Below, in pieces: positions 25,373 to 35,954 of a DNA stretch of 64,000 nt (the stretch's first letter is position 1; every line of letters begins with the position of its first letter). The stretch comes from Gordonia spumicola (lineage in GTDB: Bacteria; Actinomycetota; Actinomycetes; Mycobacteriales; Mycobacteriaceae). The stretch covers positions 434,001-498,000 of the forward strand of contig NZ_BJOV01000005.1 in NCBI RefSeq assembly GCF_009932475.1, given 5' to 3'. A model generated the notes under the pieces. It was not told where the DNA came from, did no database searches, and worked only from the letters and a program-made list of their open reading frames with translations. Made by a program: the position numbers and the translations under genes.

Positions 25373-26104
25373 TCAGACCAGGCGGGGGAGGACCTCGGCG
25401 GCCGTGCCCTCGAGGTGGACGGTGGCGAGGGGTGTGAGCGCGGACGGCTCCGGATTCACCTCGATGATCGGCGTGCCGTTCGAGCGGGCCCGCTCGGGAA
25501 GGCTCGCCGCCGGCTGAACGACGCCGCTCGTCCCGACGACGATCAGGAGGTCGCACTCCTCGACGAGTCGCGACGCCTCCGACCAGTCGTCGCGGGGCAG
25601 GAGCTCGCCGAACCAGACGACCCCCGGCCGCATCGACGCTCCGCAGAGCGGGCACGCCGGTCGCGGGTCCGCCACCGCGACGTCGGCGTGTTCGGGCCTG
25701 CGGCACGACTCGCAGCGCGGCGCGAACAGGCTGCCGTGTAGATGGCTCGCGACCGCGCTTCCCGCGCGTTCGTGCAGATCGTCGACGTTCTGCGTCACGA
25801 CGCTCACGGCGCGGCCGTCGATGCGGGCCGCAACGGCGAGTCGCGCGAGGGCGAGGTGCCCGTCGTTCGGCTCCACGAGGCGGACCTGCCGTGCCCGGTC
25901 GGCATACCAGGACCACACCAGGTCGCGGTCGCTGCGCCAGCCCTCGGGCGAGGCCAGGGTCATCGGATCGTGCTCGGCCCACATGCCGGTCAGTGCGTCG
26001 CGGAAGGTCGGGATCCCGCTCTCGGCGGACATCCCGGCACCGGTGAACACGACGGTGCGGGACGCGTCGGAGACGAGGCGGGCGGCGTCGTCGATCGCGC
26101 TCAC
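25373..26104 (-). CDS. Sir2-family NAD-dependent protein deacylase
   Basis: A 243-residue class III sirtuin that removes acyl groups from protein lysines using NAD. Seen: GAGMSAESGIPTFRD (residues 22-36, NAD site), TQNVDDLHERAGS (catalytic Asn-Asp near 113 with the His that follows at HLHGS), a zinc site of two Cys pairs (CESC and CPLC), and VVGTSGVVQPAASLP. The WYADRARQVRLVEPN segment resembles the Y-x-x-R of desuccinylating SirB types (CobB/SIRT5). Its GTG start overlaps the HIT gene stop by 4 bp, so the two are coupled. Confidence 0.92.
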   Translation of the reverse strand: MSAIDDAARLVSDASRTVVFTGAGMSAESGIPTFRDALTGMWAEHDPMTLASPEGWRSDRDLVWSWYADRARQVRLVEPNDGHLALARLAVAARIDGRAVSVVTQNVDDLHERAGSAVASHLHGSLFAPRCESCRRPEHADVAVADPRPACPLCGASMRPGVVWFGELLPRDDWSEASRLVEECDLLIVVGTSGVVQPAASLPERARSNGTPIIEVNPEPSALTPLATVHLEGTAAEVLPRLV

Positions 26105-26532
26105 CGTGCCGCGCCGATCAGCTCGCGCAGGTCGGCCGCCACGGCCGACAGGTCGCCGGCCCGGCGGGTGAGGAGGCCCTTCGCGAACGTCAGCTTGTCG
26201 CCGCTGCGACGGGGGACGACGTGCATGTGCGTATGGAACACGGTCTGCATCGCCGCGCGCCCGTCGTTCACGGCGAGGTTGACGCCGTCCGCGCCGAATC
26301 CGGGCGTCTTCATGGCGTCGGCGATGCGCTGCGCCGCCGAGAACAGGGGCGTGCCGAGGCTCGGATCGAGGTCGGACAGTCCTGACGAGTGTCGTCGTGG
26401 GATCACCAGTGTGTGCCCGCGGGCGATCGGCGCGCGGTCGAGGAATGCGATGACGCGCTCGTCCGAGTAGACGATGTGGGCGGGACTGCGGTCGGCGGCG
26501 ATCTCACAGAAGACGCAGGCGTCGATGCTCAT
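26101..26532 (-). CDS. HIT-family nucleotide hydrolase
   Basis: A 143-residue histidine-triad protein. The N-terminal VFCEIAADRSPAHIVYSDER and the triad FHTHMHVVPR (near residue 100, H-x-H-x-H) are diagnostic. Such enzymes cleave AMP from dinucleotide or adenylate conjugates. It heads a two-gene operon with the sirtuin, which links two nucleotide-metabolite activities, though a functional link is only inferred. The ATG at 26532 is divergent from fas across 193 bp. Confidence 0.92.
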   Translation of the reverse strand: MSIDACVFCEIAADRSPAHIVYSDERVIAFLDRAPIARGHTLVIPRRHSSGLSDLDPSLGTPLFSAAQRIADAMKTPGFGADGVNLAVNDGRAAMQTVFHTHMHVVPRRSGDKLTFAKGLLTRRAGDLSAVAADLRELIGAAR

Positions 26533-26637
26533 GGGAACGACCCTATCGGCCGCTCACCTGCGTCTTGTGATGACCGTCACCAAACTTTCCGCAGGCGCTG
26601 GTCGTCGTCGTTACTCGCCGGTCTACCAGCGGGTATA

Positions 26638-26663
26638 CCTCACGGTCACCCGCAAACGTGAGG
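26638..26663. promoter_or_regulatory. Inverted repeat upstream of fas, candidate regulator site
   Basis: CCTCACG (26638-26644) and CGTGAGG (26657-26663) form an inverted repeat 63 bp before the fas start, just after GGTATACC, which could hold a -10. In mycobacteria fas is controlled by a TetR-type activator binding inverted repeats in this position; whether this repeat is that site is inference. Confidence 0.4.
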
Positions 26664-26725
26664 GATTCCTCATGTTTGTGTGGCACGATGTCGACGTTCC
26701 CCCACACAGGCCGACAGGAGTATCC

Positions 26726-29700
26726 GTGACCCTCGACCAGTTCCGCACCGGTGATCGAGCAACCTCAACCGACGACGGTTCGACGAGTCTGATCGACCGT
26801 TTCGCGGCAGGCGAGAGCTACGCCATCAGCTTCGGCGGACAGGGCGGCCCGTGGCTGCCCACCCTCGCAGAACTGGTCGCCGACGCCGACCTGGGACGAC
26901 GTGTCTCCGCGATCGTCGACTCGGCCGCCCGCACCCTCGAACCCGTCTCCGACCGGCTCGCGGCCGCGGGCGCCGACCGCTTCGCACCCGCGCAGTGGAT
27001 CGCCGACATCGACGAGGACCGGTCGGTTCCGACCGACGCCGAACTGGCCGCTGCCGAACTGTCGGTGCCCGGCATCCTGCTCGCGCAGATCGCCGCGATC
27101 GCCAACCTCGCCAAGCAGGGACTCGACACCGGAGCCCTCCCGCCGAGCGCCGTCATCGGGCATTCGCAGGGCCTCCTCGCGGCCGAGGCGATCACCACCG
27201 CGGAGCACCAGCGCGACGCCGACGACGCGGAACTCCTCGCCATCGCGCAGCTGATGGGAGCCGCCGCCACCGTCACCGCGCGTCGACTCGGTCTGCGCGG
27301 ATCCGCCGACCAGAGCACCGAGGGCACCTCGCCGATGGTCGCCGTCAACGGCGTCGCGCCGCGCGAGATCGATCAGCTCCTCGCCGAGTACCGTGCGAGC
27401 CTGCCCGCCGGAACCCCCGGCCTGCCGACCGTCGCGATCGTCAACAACCGCCGCTCCATCGTCCTGTCGGGGTCGCCGCGTCACCTCGTCCGCTTCCAGG
27501 AGCTGTGCGCGCGTCGCGCCACCGCCGAGGCGGCCGACCGCAAGGCCAAGCTGACCGGCGGCAAGCCGTTCGCGCCCACGTTCGAGGAGCTGGCCGTCAC
27601 CGTGCCGTTCCATCACCCCGATCTGGCCCCAGCCGTCGAGCTCGTCGCCGAATGGGCGCGGCTCACCGGGCTGGACGTCGACTTCGCGCGCAGGCTCGCG
27701 GGCAGCATCCTCGTCGACGCCGTCGACTGGGTCGATCAGATCGGCGACGTCGTCGCCTCCGGTGCCTCGTGGATCATCGACTTCGGCCCCGCCGACCTCG
27801 GCGCCCGCCTGGCCGCACCGCTCGTCCGCGGACAGGGCGTCGGCGTGATCGCCGCGGCCACCCGACGCGGCCAGCGCAGCCTCTTCGTTCCGGGCAGCAC
27901 CCCCACGGTTGCCCGGCCGTGGTCGGCCTTCGCACCGCGACTCGTGTCGCTGCCGACCGGCCGCACCGCCGTCGACACGGCGTTCACCCGCCTCACCGGC
28001 CGCTCGCCGATGCTCCTGGCAGGCATGACGCCCACCACCGTCGACCCGGCGATCGTGGCCGCGGCCGCCAATGCGGGTCACTGGGCCGAGCTGGCGGGCG
28101 GCGGACAGGTGACCGAGGAGATCTTCGCCGCCAACGTCGACAAGCTCACCGACCTGCTCGACGAGAACCGTCAGGTGCAGTTCAACTCGCTGTTCCTCGA
28201 CCCGTACCTGTGGAAGCTGCAGCTCGGCAGCAAGCGCATCGTCCAGAAGGCGCGTTCGCAGGGTGCGCCGTTCGACGGCGTCATCATCACCGCGGGCATC
28301 CCCGAGCTGGAGGAGGCCGTCGACCTGGTCCACGAGTTCACCGAGGCCGGCCTGCACTACGTCGCGTTCAAGCCCGGAACCGTCGACCAGATCCGTGCCG
28401 TCATCCGCATCGCGATCGCGGTGCCGGAGTTCCCGGTCATCGTCCAGATCGAAGGCGGACGGGCCGGCGGGCACCACTCGTGGGAGGATCTCGACGACCT
28501 GCTGCTCGCCACCTACGGCGAACTGCGTGATCGGCCGAACGTGGTCGTCGCCGTCGGCGGCGGCATCGGCACCCCCGAACGCGCGTCGGAGTACCTGACC
28601 GGCGCGTGGTCGGCCCGCTACGACTACCCGTCGATGCCGCTCGACGGCGTCCTCATCGGCACGGCGGCGATGGCGACCCTCGAAGCGACGACCGCGCCGG
28701 AGGTGAAGCAGCTCCTCGTCGACACCGAAGGCTGCGACACCTGGATCGGTGCGGGTCACAGCGAAGCGGGCATGGCCTCCGGACGCAGCCAGCTCGGCGC
28801 CGACATCCACGAGATCGACAATTCGGCGTCGCGGTGCGGCCGTCTCCTCGACGAGGTCGCCGGTGACGCGGAGGCCGTCGCCGAGCGCCGCGACGAGATC
28901 GTGGCCGCGATGGCCCGCACCGCGAAGCCGTACTTCGGCGACGTCGCCGAGATGACCTACCTCGACTGGCTCACCCGCTACGCCGAGCTCGCTGTCGGGC
29001 CCGACAGCGAGTACCCGTGGGCCGACATCACGTGGGAGACGCGGTTCGCCGACATGCTGCGCCGTACCGAGGCCCGCATGCATCACCTCGACACGGGCGA
29101 GTTCGAATCGCTGTTCGGCGAGCGGATCGACGACGCGCACGCCGCGATCGCCCGCCTGGCCGAGACCTTCCCCGCCGTCGAGTCCGACATCCTGCACCCG
29201 GCAGACGTCGCCTTCTTCCTCGAACTGTGCCGCACCCCCGGCAAGCCGGTGAACTTCGTCCCCGTCATCGACAAGGACGTCCGCCGCTGGTGGCGCAGCG
29301 ACTCGCTGTGGCAGGCGCACGACGCGCGCTACCGCGCCGACGAGGTCTGCGTCATCCCCGGCACGGTCGCCGTCGCGGGAATCACGCGCGTCGACGAGCC
29401 CGTCGGCGACCTGCTCAACCGATTCGAGGACCAGGTGGTCTCCGACCTCCGGACGTCCGGCGAACAGGCCCAGGTCGTGGCCGCGCGCCGTCGTCGCGGC
29501 ATCGTCCCGGAGTCGGGCCCGTTGAGCATCCTCATCGAGGCGGACGACGTGCTGTGGGCGGGCCGCCAGGTCCGCAACCCGATCGCCCTCCTCGGCGACC
29601 GCGACGAGTGGAAGGTGTACGACGGCGAGTACGCCGAGCACCCCAGCGGCGCGATGATCGCGTACGTCCCCGACGCGGAGACCGCCGACGACGAGATCCG

Positions 29701-32700
29701 TCTCGACCTGGTGGTCCCGGTGTCCGGTTCGATCCTGCGGATCCCCTTCACCGGCGACCTCAAGGTGGTCGACGGCGGCAGTCCCCGCGTCACGACGGCC
29801 GGTGCGGCCGACGCCATGCGCGATCTGCTCGCCGTCGCCGCAGGCGGCGAACTGCTCACGATCACCGACGGGGCCACCACCGGCACCGTCGCCTGGCGCG
29901 CCGACTCGGTCGCCGACCACTCCGGCGCCACCGCGTCGGGCCTGCCGACCCGCTACAACGCCACCACGCCGTCGTCGCCGAACGGCTTCGCCGTGCCCGA
30001 CGCGGTGGTCGTCGCCTGCTGGCCCACCGTGTTCAGCGTGATCGGCGCCGTCACCACCGACGACGGTCTGCCCGTCGTCGAAGGACTGCTCGACCTGGTC
30101 CACCTGGATCATGCGATCGCCCTGGCGGGCGCACTGCCGACCGCCGACACCGACCTGACCGTCTCCGCCCGCTGCATCGGCGTCAGCGACGCCTCCGTGG
30201 GCCGTGTCATCGAGGTCGAGGTGACCGTCACCGACGGCGACGCCCTCGTCGCCGAACTCGTCGAGCGCTTCGCGATCCGCGGCCGTCTCGGCGCGGCCGA
30301 CCTCACCGATCCGGTGCGTGCGGGCGGGGCGATCGCCGACGAACGGACCGGGACCCGCAAGCATCTGCGCTCGGTGACGGTGAACGCGCCGTCGCGCATG
30401 CACGGCTTCGCCGTCGTGTCCGGCGACCGCAACCCGATCCACACCGATCCGCTCGCCGCGCGCCTGGCCGGCCTGGGCGACCCGATCGTCCACGGCATGT
30501 GGCTGTCGGCGCTCGCGCAGCAGGTCGTCACGGCGTCCGACTCCGCGCAGCCCACCCCGGCGCCCCGCGCGCTCGTCGGCTGGACCGCCCGCTACCTGGG
30601 CATGGTCCGCCTCGGCGACGCCGTCGACGTCCGCGTCGACCGGGTCGGCATCGACGCGGGTCGCGAGGTCATCGAGGTGACGGCCAAGGTCGACGGCGAA
30701 CTCGTCATGGCAGCCACCGGTCTGCTCGCCGCGCCGCGCACCGTGTACGCGTTCCCGGGCCAGGGCATCCAGAGCAAGGGCATGGGCCTGGACGCCCGAT
30801 CGCGCAGCGCCGCGGCCCGCGAGATCTGGGACCGCGCCGACAAACACACCCGCGAGACCCTCGGCTTCTCGATCCTGGCGGTGGTCCGCGACAACCCGAC
30901 GGTTCTCGTCGCCAACGGGGAGCGCTACCACCACCCCGACGGCGTGTTGTTCCTGACGCAGTTCACTCAGGTCGCGATGGCGACGCTCGGCGTCGCGCAG
31001 ATCGCCGAACTCCGTGAGGCCGGAGCATACGTCGAGGATTCGATCACCTGCGGCCACTCGGTCGGCGAGTACAACGCGCTCGCCGCCTGCGCGGGCGTCC
31101 TCCCGCTCGAGGCCGTCCTCGAGGTGGTGTTCCAGCGCGGCAGCGCCATGCATCACCTCGTCCCGCGCGATGAGAAGGGCCGCAGCGACTATCGTCTCGC
31201 CGCGATCCGCCCCAGCCAGTTCGGACTCGACGACGTCGACGTGGAGGCGTTCGTCGCGGGCATCGGCGACGAGGCGGGCGAGTTCCTGCAGGTCGTGAAC
31301 CTGAACCTGCTCGGCTCGCAGTACGCGATCGCGGGCACCGTCCGCGGCCTCGAACTGCTGGAGGCGGAGATCGACCGTCGCCGCGCCGAGTTCGGCGGCA
31401 AGCGGGCGTTCATCCTGGTCCCGGGCATCGACGTGCCGTTCCACTCGACGGTCCTGCGTGCGGGCGTGCCCGAGTTCCGCGGCAAGCTCGACGAGCTGCT
31501 GCCCGCGGTGATCGACCCGGAGATCCTGGTCGGCAACTACATCCCGAACCTCGTCCCGCGCCTGTTCAATCTGGGCCGCGACTTCGTCCAGGAGATCGCC
31601 GACCTCGTCCCGTCGGAGCCGCTCGACGCAGTGCTCGCCGACTGGGACTCGTGGGCCGCTCGTCCGGCCGATCTGACCCGCGTGATCCTCATCGAGCTCC
31701 TGGCCTGGCAGTTCGCGAGCCCCGTTCGCTGGATTGAGACTCAGGACCTGCTCTTCTCGACCGTCGAACAGGGCGGGCTCGGCATGGACCGGTTCGTCGA
31801 GGTCGGCGTGAAGTCGGCCCCCACGCTCACCGGCCTGGCCCGCAACACCCTCAAACTGCCGCGCTACGGCGCAGCCGTGACCGAGGTCGTCAACGCCCAG
31901 ACCGACGAGCAGCTCCTGCGTGCCGAGGACAGCGCCCCCGAACCCGTCGAGGACGAGGCGCCGGCCGCCGAGGCGACCGAAGCGCCCGTCGAAGCCGCAC
32001 CCGTGGTCGCCGCCGCGCCCGTCGCCGCGGCCGCCGGTCCGCGTCCGGACGACATCTCGTTCGGTCCGGCCGACGCCGTCCGCGCCGTCATCGCCCTGTG
32101 GACCAAGATGACGCCGTCCCAGATCGGCGCCGCCGACACCATCGAGTCGCTGTGCGACGGCGTCTCGTCGCGCCGCAATCAGCTGCTGCTCGACATCGGC
32201 GGCGAGTTGGGCCTCGGAGCCATCGACGGCGCCGCGGAAGCCGAGATGCACGCCCTCGCGGGCACCGTCGAGACGCTCGCTCGCGGCTACAAGCCGCTCG
32301 GCGACGTCCTCACCGACGCCGTCGGCGACCAGATCCGCAAGGTCGCGGGCCCGGTCAACAAGCGTCAGAACTACATCGTCGACCGCGTCACCGACACGTG
32401 GCAGCTCGGCGGAGGCTGGGCGCAGCACACGCTGGTCGCTCTCGCTCTCGGCTCGCGGGACGGAGCCAGCGTCCGTGGCGGCGACCTCGGCGACCTGCTC
32501 GAGAGCGCCGTGACAACGGTAAACGACCTCGACAACCTCATCGACCGGGCCGTCCGCTCGGTCGGCGCTGCCCGCGGTGTGGCCGTCGAACTGCCCGCAA
32601 CCGGCGGAGCGGGCGGGGGAGCCGTCGATTCGGCCGCCCTCGACGCCCTCGCCGAGCACATGGGCGGCAAGGACGGCGTCCTCGCGGCCACCGCGAACAC

Positions 32701-35700
32701 CATCCTCGCCAAGCTGGGACTGACGTCCACGGCCACCGCCGACGAGGTGCTCGACGACCCGAACGCGGTCGCCGCACAGCGCATCAGCGACGAACTGGGC
32801 GCCGACTGGGTCCGCACCGTCACGCCGTCGTTCGACGAACAGCGCGCCGTCCTCCTGGACGACCGCTGGGCCAGCGCCCGTGAAGACCTGGCCCGCCTGT
32901 GGCTGCTCGACGAGGACACGGTCGACGCCGATCACGATCGCATCGTCGGCCGCCTGACCGGCGCGGGCGAGACCGTCGCCCAGCACGCGACCTGGTGGCA
33001 GGGCAAGGCACTGCATCGCGGGTACCGGGTGCACGCACGCCTGTTCGCGGCGATCGCCGAAGCGGCGCAGTCGACCGCGGTCGGCGCGTTCGCCGACGAC
33101 GTCGCCGTCGTGACCGGCGCGTCGCCCGACTCGATCGCCGCATCCGTCGTCGGCGAACTCCTTCGCGGGGGAGCGACAGTCGTCGCGACCACCTCGCGGC
33201 TGAGCGGCGAGCGTCTCGGCTTCTACAAGGAGCTGTATCGCGAGCACGCGGCGCACGGCGCCGCCCTGTGGGTGGTCCCGGCCAATCTCGCGTCGTACGT
33301 CGACGTCGACGCGGTGGTCGAGTGGATCGGCACCGAGCAGACCGAGAACCTCGGAGCCACCACCGGTGTGATCAAGGAAGCCCTCACGCCGACGCTGCTG
33401 TTCCCGTTCGCGGCGCCGCGCGTCGCCGGTGACCTCACCGACGCGGGAGGCCGCGCCGAGATGGAGATGAAGGTCCTCCTCTGGTCGGTGGAACGGATGA
33501 TCGCCGGACTCGGTGCCATCGGCGCCGATCACGACCTCGACTCGCGCCTGCATGTCGTGCTGCCGGGGTCGCCGAACCGAGGCATGTTCGGCGGCGACGG
33601 CGCGTACGGCGAGTCGAAGGCGGCACTCGACGCCCTCGTCACCCGCTGGGGCGCCGAGGAGTCGTGGGGCTCGCGCACCACGATCGCCCACGCCCTCATC
33701 GGCTGGGTCCGCGGGACCGGCCTGATGGGCGGCAACGACGGAATGGTCGCCGCCGTGGAGGCCGCGGGCGTCCGGACCTGGTCCACCGAGGAGATGGCCG
33801 CCGAACTCGTCGCCCTGTGCGCCGCGGGCAAGCGGGACGCCGCTCGGGTGGAGCCGATCATCGCCGACCTGACCGCGGGCCTCGACCCGAACATCGACTT
33901 GAAGGCGCTCGCCAAGGCCGCCGCGGCCGACGCCGCCGAGGAGCCGGCCGATGAGGCGGACGAGCCGGTGAACCCGCTGGTCGCCGCGCTGCCCGCCCCG
34001 GCGCGCGCCGACCTGCCGACCGCGCACGCGTGGTCGGACGTTACCGCGCGACCCGAGGACATGGTCGTCATCGTCGGCGCGGGCGAGGTCGGCCCGTACG
34101 GTTCGTCGCGCACCCGCTTCGAGATGGAGGTCGACGAGAAGCTGTCGGCCGCTGGCGTCCTCGAACTCGCGTGGAACACCGGCCTGGTGACCTGGGAGGA
34201 GACCCCGAAGCCGGGATGGTACGACGTCGAGTCGGGCGACCCGGTCGCCGAGTCGGAGATCGCCGACCGGTACCACGACGAGGTCGTCGCACGCTGCGGC
34301 ATCCGCCGCTACGCCGACGAGGGCGCGATGGTGGAGAACACGTCGCCGCTGCTCGAATCGGTGTACCTCGACGACGATCTGACGTTCACCGTCCCGAACG
34401 AGGCCGCCGCACGCGCATTCGCCTCGGCCGACCCCGAGCGGACCCGCATCGTGGCGACCGAGTCGGGCGACTGGTCCGTCACCCGTCTCGCGGGCACCGA
34501 GATCCGCGTCCCGCGCCGCTTCGAACTGTCGCGCACCGTCGGCGGGCAGATCCCGACCGGTTTCGACCCGGTCCGCTGGGGCGTCTCGCCCGACATGGTC
34601 GAGTCCGTCGACCGCGTCGCACTGTGGAACCTCGTCGCGACCGTCGACGCGTTCATCACCGCGGGTCTGAGCCCGTCGGAGTTGATGCGTTGGGTGCACC
34701 CGGGTCTGGTCGCCAACACGCAGGGCACCGGCATGGGCGGCATGACGTCGATGCGCTCGCTGTACGTCGACACCCTGCTCGGCGAGTCGAAGGCGAACGA
34801 CATCCTGCAGGAGGCGCTGCCGAACGTCGTCGCAGCACACGTCGTGCAGTCGTACATCGGCAGCTACGGCGCGATGATCCACCCGGTCGCCGCGTGCGCC
34901 ACCGCCGCCGTCTCGGTGGAGGAGGGCGCCGACAAGATCCGGCTCGGCAAGGCGCTGTTCGCCGTCGCAGGCGGGTTCGACGACCTCGGCATCGAGGGCA
35001 TCGTCGGCTTCGGCGACATGTCGGCCACCGCCGACTCGGCCGTCATGGCGGGCAAGGGCATCGACGACCGACGCTTCTCCCGCGCCAACGACCGTCGACG
35101 CGGCGGGTTCGTCGAGTCGGCGGGAGGCGGCACCGTCCTGCTGGCGCGCGGCGACATCGCAGCCCAGCTCGGACTGCCGGTGCTCGGTGTCGTGGCCTGG
35201 GCGCAGAGCTTCGGCGACGGCGTGCACACGTCGATCCCGGCGCCCGGTCTCGGCGCGCTCGGCGCGGCCCGCGGCGAGCAGGCGTCACCGCTCGCCACCT
35301 CGCTCGCCTCGCTCGGCGTGAGCCCCGACGACGTCGCGGTCGTGTCCAAGCACGACACGTCGACCCGTGCCAACGACCCGAACGAGTCGGAGCTGCACGA
35401 ACGTCTCGCGGCGGCCATCGGTCGCGGCGACGGGGCCCCGCTGTTCGTCGTCTCGCAGAAGTCGCTGACCGGCCACGCCAAGGGCGGAGCTGCGGCCTTC
35501 CAGCTGATCGGCCTGTGCCAGGTGCTCCGCGACGGGGTGATCCCGCCGAACCGCAGCCTGGACTGCGTCGACGAGAAGATGACCGAGTACCCGCACCTGG
35601 TGTGGCCGCGCGAGACGCTGCGGATGGGTGAGCGGTTCCCGCTCAAGGCGGGCCTGCTGACCAGCCTCGGCTTCGGTCACGTGTCCGGCTTGATCGCCGT

Positions 35701-35941
35701 CGTCCACCCGGAGGCGTTCGTCTCCGCGCTCGACGAGTCGAGTCGCGCCGACTACCGGCGGGCGGCAGCGGCGCGACTGCGTGACGGACAGCAGCGTCTG
35801 CTGTCGGCGATGTGCGGTGGCGAACCCGCCTATGTGCGTCCCGCCGACCGTCGTCTCGGCGACGGCGACGAGCACACCGCGGAGGCAGCGCTCCTGCTGA
35901 ACCCGGAGGTCCGTCTCGACTCCGACGGCGCGTACGTGTGA
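26726..35941 (+). CDS. fas: Type I fatty acid synthase (multifunctional)
   Basis: One 3071-residue polypeptide carrying out de novo fatty acid synthesis, supplying acyl primers for membrane lipids and mycolic acids. Domains in order: acetyltransferase (GHSQG, S147), enoyl reductase (GGRAGGHHSW near 578), dehydratase (GDRNPIHTDP near 1235), malonyl/palmitoyl transferase (GHSVGEYNAL, S1445), acyl carrier domain (GVSSRRNQLLLDIGGELGLG; carrier serine S1814 or S1815), ketoreductase (about 2130-2360) and ketosynthase (C2724 in VAACATAAV, histidines in KHDTSTRA and KSLTGHAKGGA). The order and length match mycobacterial Fas. The start is GTG 26726 with AGGAG 5 bases upstream; the longer frame from 26474 runs through the promoter. 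acpS follows 13 bp later and activates the carrier domain. Confidence 0.97.
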   Translation: MTLDQFRTGDRATSTDDGSTSLIDRFAAGESYAISFGGQGGPWLPTLAELVADADLGRRVSAIVDSAARTLEPVSDRLAAAGADRFAPAQWIADIDEDRSVPTDAELAAAELSVPGILLAQIAAIANLAKQGLDTGALPPSAVIGHSQGLLAAEAITTAEHQRDADDAELLAIAQLMGAAATVTARRLGLRGSADQSTEGTSPMVAVNGVAPREIDQLLAEYRASLPAGTPGLPTVAIVNNRRSIVLSGSPRHLVRFQELCARRATAEAADRKAKLTGGKPFAPTFEELAVTVPFHHPDLAPAVELVAEWARLTGLDVDFARRLAGSILVDAVDWVDQIGDVVASGASWIIDFGPADLGARLAAPLVRGQGVGVIAAATRRGQRSLFVPGSTPTVARPWSAFAPRLVSLPTGRTAVDTAFTRLTGRSPMLLAGMTPTTVDPAIVAAAANAGHWAELAGGGQVTEEIFAANVDKLTDLLDENRQVQFNSLFLDPYLWKLQLGSKRIVQKARSQGAPFDGVIITAGIPELEEAVDLVHEFTEAGLHYVAFKPGTVDQIRAVIRIAIAVPEFPVIVQIEGGRAGGHHSWEDLDDLLLATYGELRDRPNVVVAVGGGIGTPERASEYLTGAWSARYDYPSMPLDGVLIGTAAMATLEATTAPEVKQLLVDTEGCDTWIGAGHSEAGMASGRSQLGADIHEIDNSASRCGRLLDEVAGDAEAVAERRDEIVAAMARTAKPYFGDVAEMTYLDWLTRYAELAVGPDSEYPWADITWETRFADMLRRTEARMHHLDTGEFESLFGERIDDAHAAIARLAETFPAVESDILHPADVAFFLELCRTPGKPVNFVPVIDKDVRRWWRSDSLWQAHDARYRADEVCVIPGTVAVAGITRVDEPVGDLLNRFEDQVVSDLRTSGEQAQVVAARRRRGIVPESGPLSILIEADDVLWAGRQVRNPIALLGDRDEWKVYDGEYAEHPSGAMIAYVPDAETADDEIRLDLVVPVSGSILRIPFTGDLKVVDGGSPRVTTAGAADAMRDLLAVAAGGELLTITDGATTGTVAWRADSVADHSGATASGLPTRYNATTPSSPNGFAVPDAVVVACWPTVFSVIGAVTTDDGLPVVEGLLDLVHLDHAIALAGALPTADTDLTVSARCIGVSDASVGRVIEVEVTVTDGDALVAELVERFAIRGRLGAADLTDPVRAGGAIADERTGTRKHLRSVTVNAPSRMHGFAVVSGDRNPIHTDPLAARLAGLGDPIVHGMWLSALAQQVVTASDSAQPTPAPRALVGWTARYLGMVRLGDAVDVRVDRVGIDAGREVIEVTAKVDGELVMAATGLLAAPRTVYAFPGQGIQSKGMGLDARSRSAAAREIWDRADKHTRETLGFSILAVVRDNPTVLVANGERYHHPDGVLFLTQFTQVAMATLGVAQIAELREAGAYVEDSITCGHSVGEYNALAACAGVLPLEAVLEVVFQRGSAMHHLVPRDEKGRSDYRLAAIRPSQFGLDDVDVEAFVAGIGDEAGEFLQVVNLNLLGSQYAIAGTVRGLELLEAEIDRRRAEFGGKRAFILVPGIDVPFHSTVLRAGVPEFRGKLDELLPAVIDPEILVGNYIPNLVPRLFNLGRDFVQEIADLVPSEPLDAVLADWDSWAARPADLTRVILIELLAWQFASPVRWIETQDLLFSTVEQGGLGMDRFVEVGVKSAPTLTGLARNTLKLPRYGAAVTEVVNAQTDEQLLRAEDSAPEPVEDEAPAAEATEAPVEAAPVVAAAPVAAAAGPRPDDISFGPADAVRAVIALWTKMTPSQIGAADTIESLCDGVSSRRNQLLLDIGGELGLGAIDGAAEAEMHALAGTVETLARGYKPLGDVLTDAVGDQIRKVAGPVNKRQNYIVDRVTDTWQLGGGWAQHTLVALALGSRDGASVRGGDLGDLLESAVTTVNDLDNLIDRAVRSVGAARGVAVELPATGGAGGGAVDSAALDALAEHMGGKDGVLAATANTILAKLGLTSTATADEVLDDPNAVAAQRISDELGADWVRTVTPSFDEQRAVLLDDRWASAREDLARLWLLDEDTVDADHDRIVGRLTGAGETVAQHATWWQGKALHRGYRVHARLFAAIAEAAQSTAVGAFADDVAVVTGASPDSIAASVVGELLRGGATVVATTSRLSGERLGFYKELYREHAAHGAALWVVPANLASYVDVDAVVEWIGTEQTENLGATTGVIKEALTPTLLFPFAAPRVAGDLTDAGGRAEMEMKVLLWSVERMIAGLGAIGADHDLDSRLHVVLPGSPNRGMFGGDGAYGESKAALDALVTRWGAEESWGSRTTIAHALIGWVRGTGLMGGNDGMVAAVEAAGVRTWSTEEMAAELVALCAAGKRDAARVEPIIADLTAGLDPNIDLKALAKAAAADAAEEPADEADEPVNPLVAALPAPARADLPTAHAWSDVTARPEDMVVIVGAGEVGPYGSSRTRFEMEVDEKLSAAGVLELAWNTGLVTWEETPKPGWYDVESGDPVAESEIADRYHDEVVARCGIRRYADEGAMVENTSPLLESVYLDDDLTFTVPNEAAARAFASADPERTRIVATESGDWSVTRLAGTEIRVPRRFELSRTVGGQIPTGFDPVRWGVSPDMVESVDRVALWNLVATVDAFITAGLSPSELMRWVHPGLVANTQGTGMGGMTSMRSLYVDTLLGESKANDILQEALPNVVAAHVVQSYIGSYGAMIHPVAACATAAVSVEEGADKIRLGKALFAVAGGFDDLGIEGIVGFGDMSATADSAVMAGKGIDDRRFSRANDRRRGGFVESAGGGTVLLARGDIAAQLGLPVLGVVAWAQSFGDGVHTSIPAPGLGALGAARGEQASPLATSLASLGVSPDDVAVVSKHDTSTRANDPNESELHERLAAAIGRGDGAPLFVVSQKSLTGHAKGGAAAFQLIGLCQVLRDGVIPPNRSLDCVDEKMTEYPHLVWPRETLRMGERFPLKAGLLTSLGFGHVSGLIAVVHPEAFVSALDESSRADYRRAAAARLRDGQQRLLSAMCGGEPAYVRPADRRLGDGDEHTAEAALLLNPEVRLDSDGAYV

Positions 35942-35954
35942 TCGGCAGTCGAGC

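Noticed and set aside
26765..35227. A 2820-codon open frame antisense to fas
   Set aside because: High-GC codon bias leaves the complementary frame open. The translation is Arg/Asp/Gly/Val low-complexity with no domain, and fas itself is certain.
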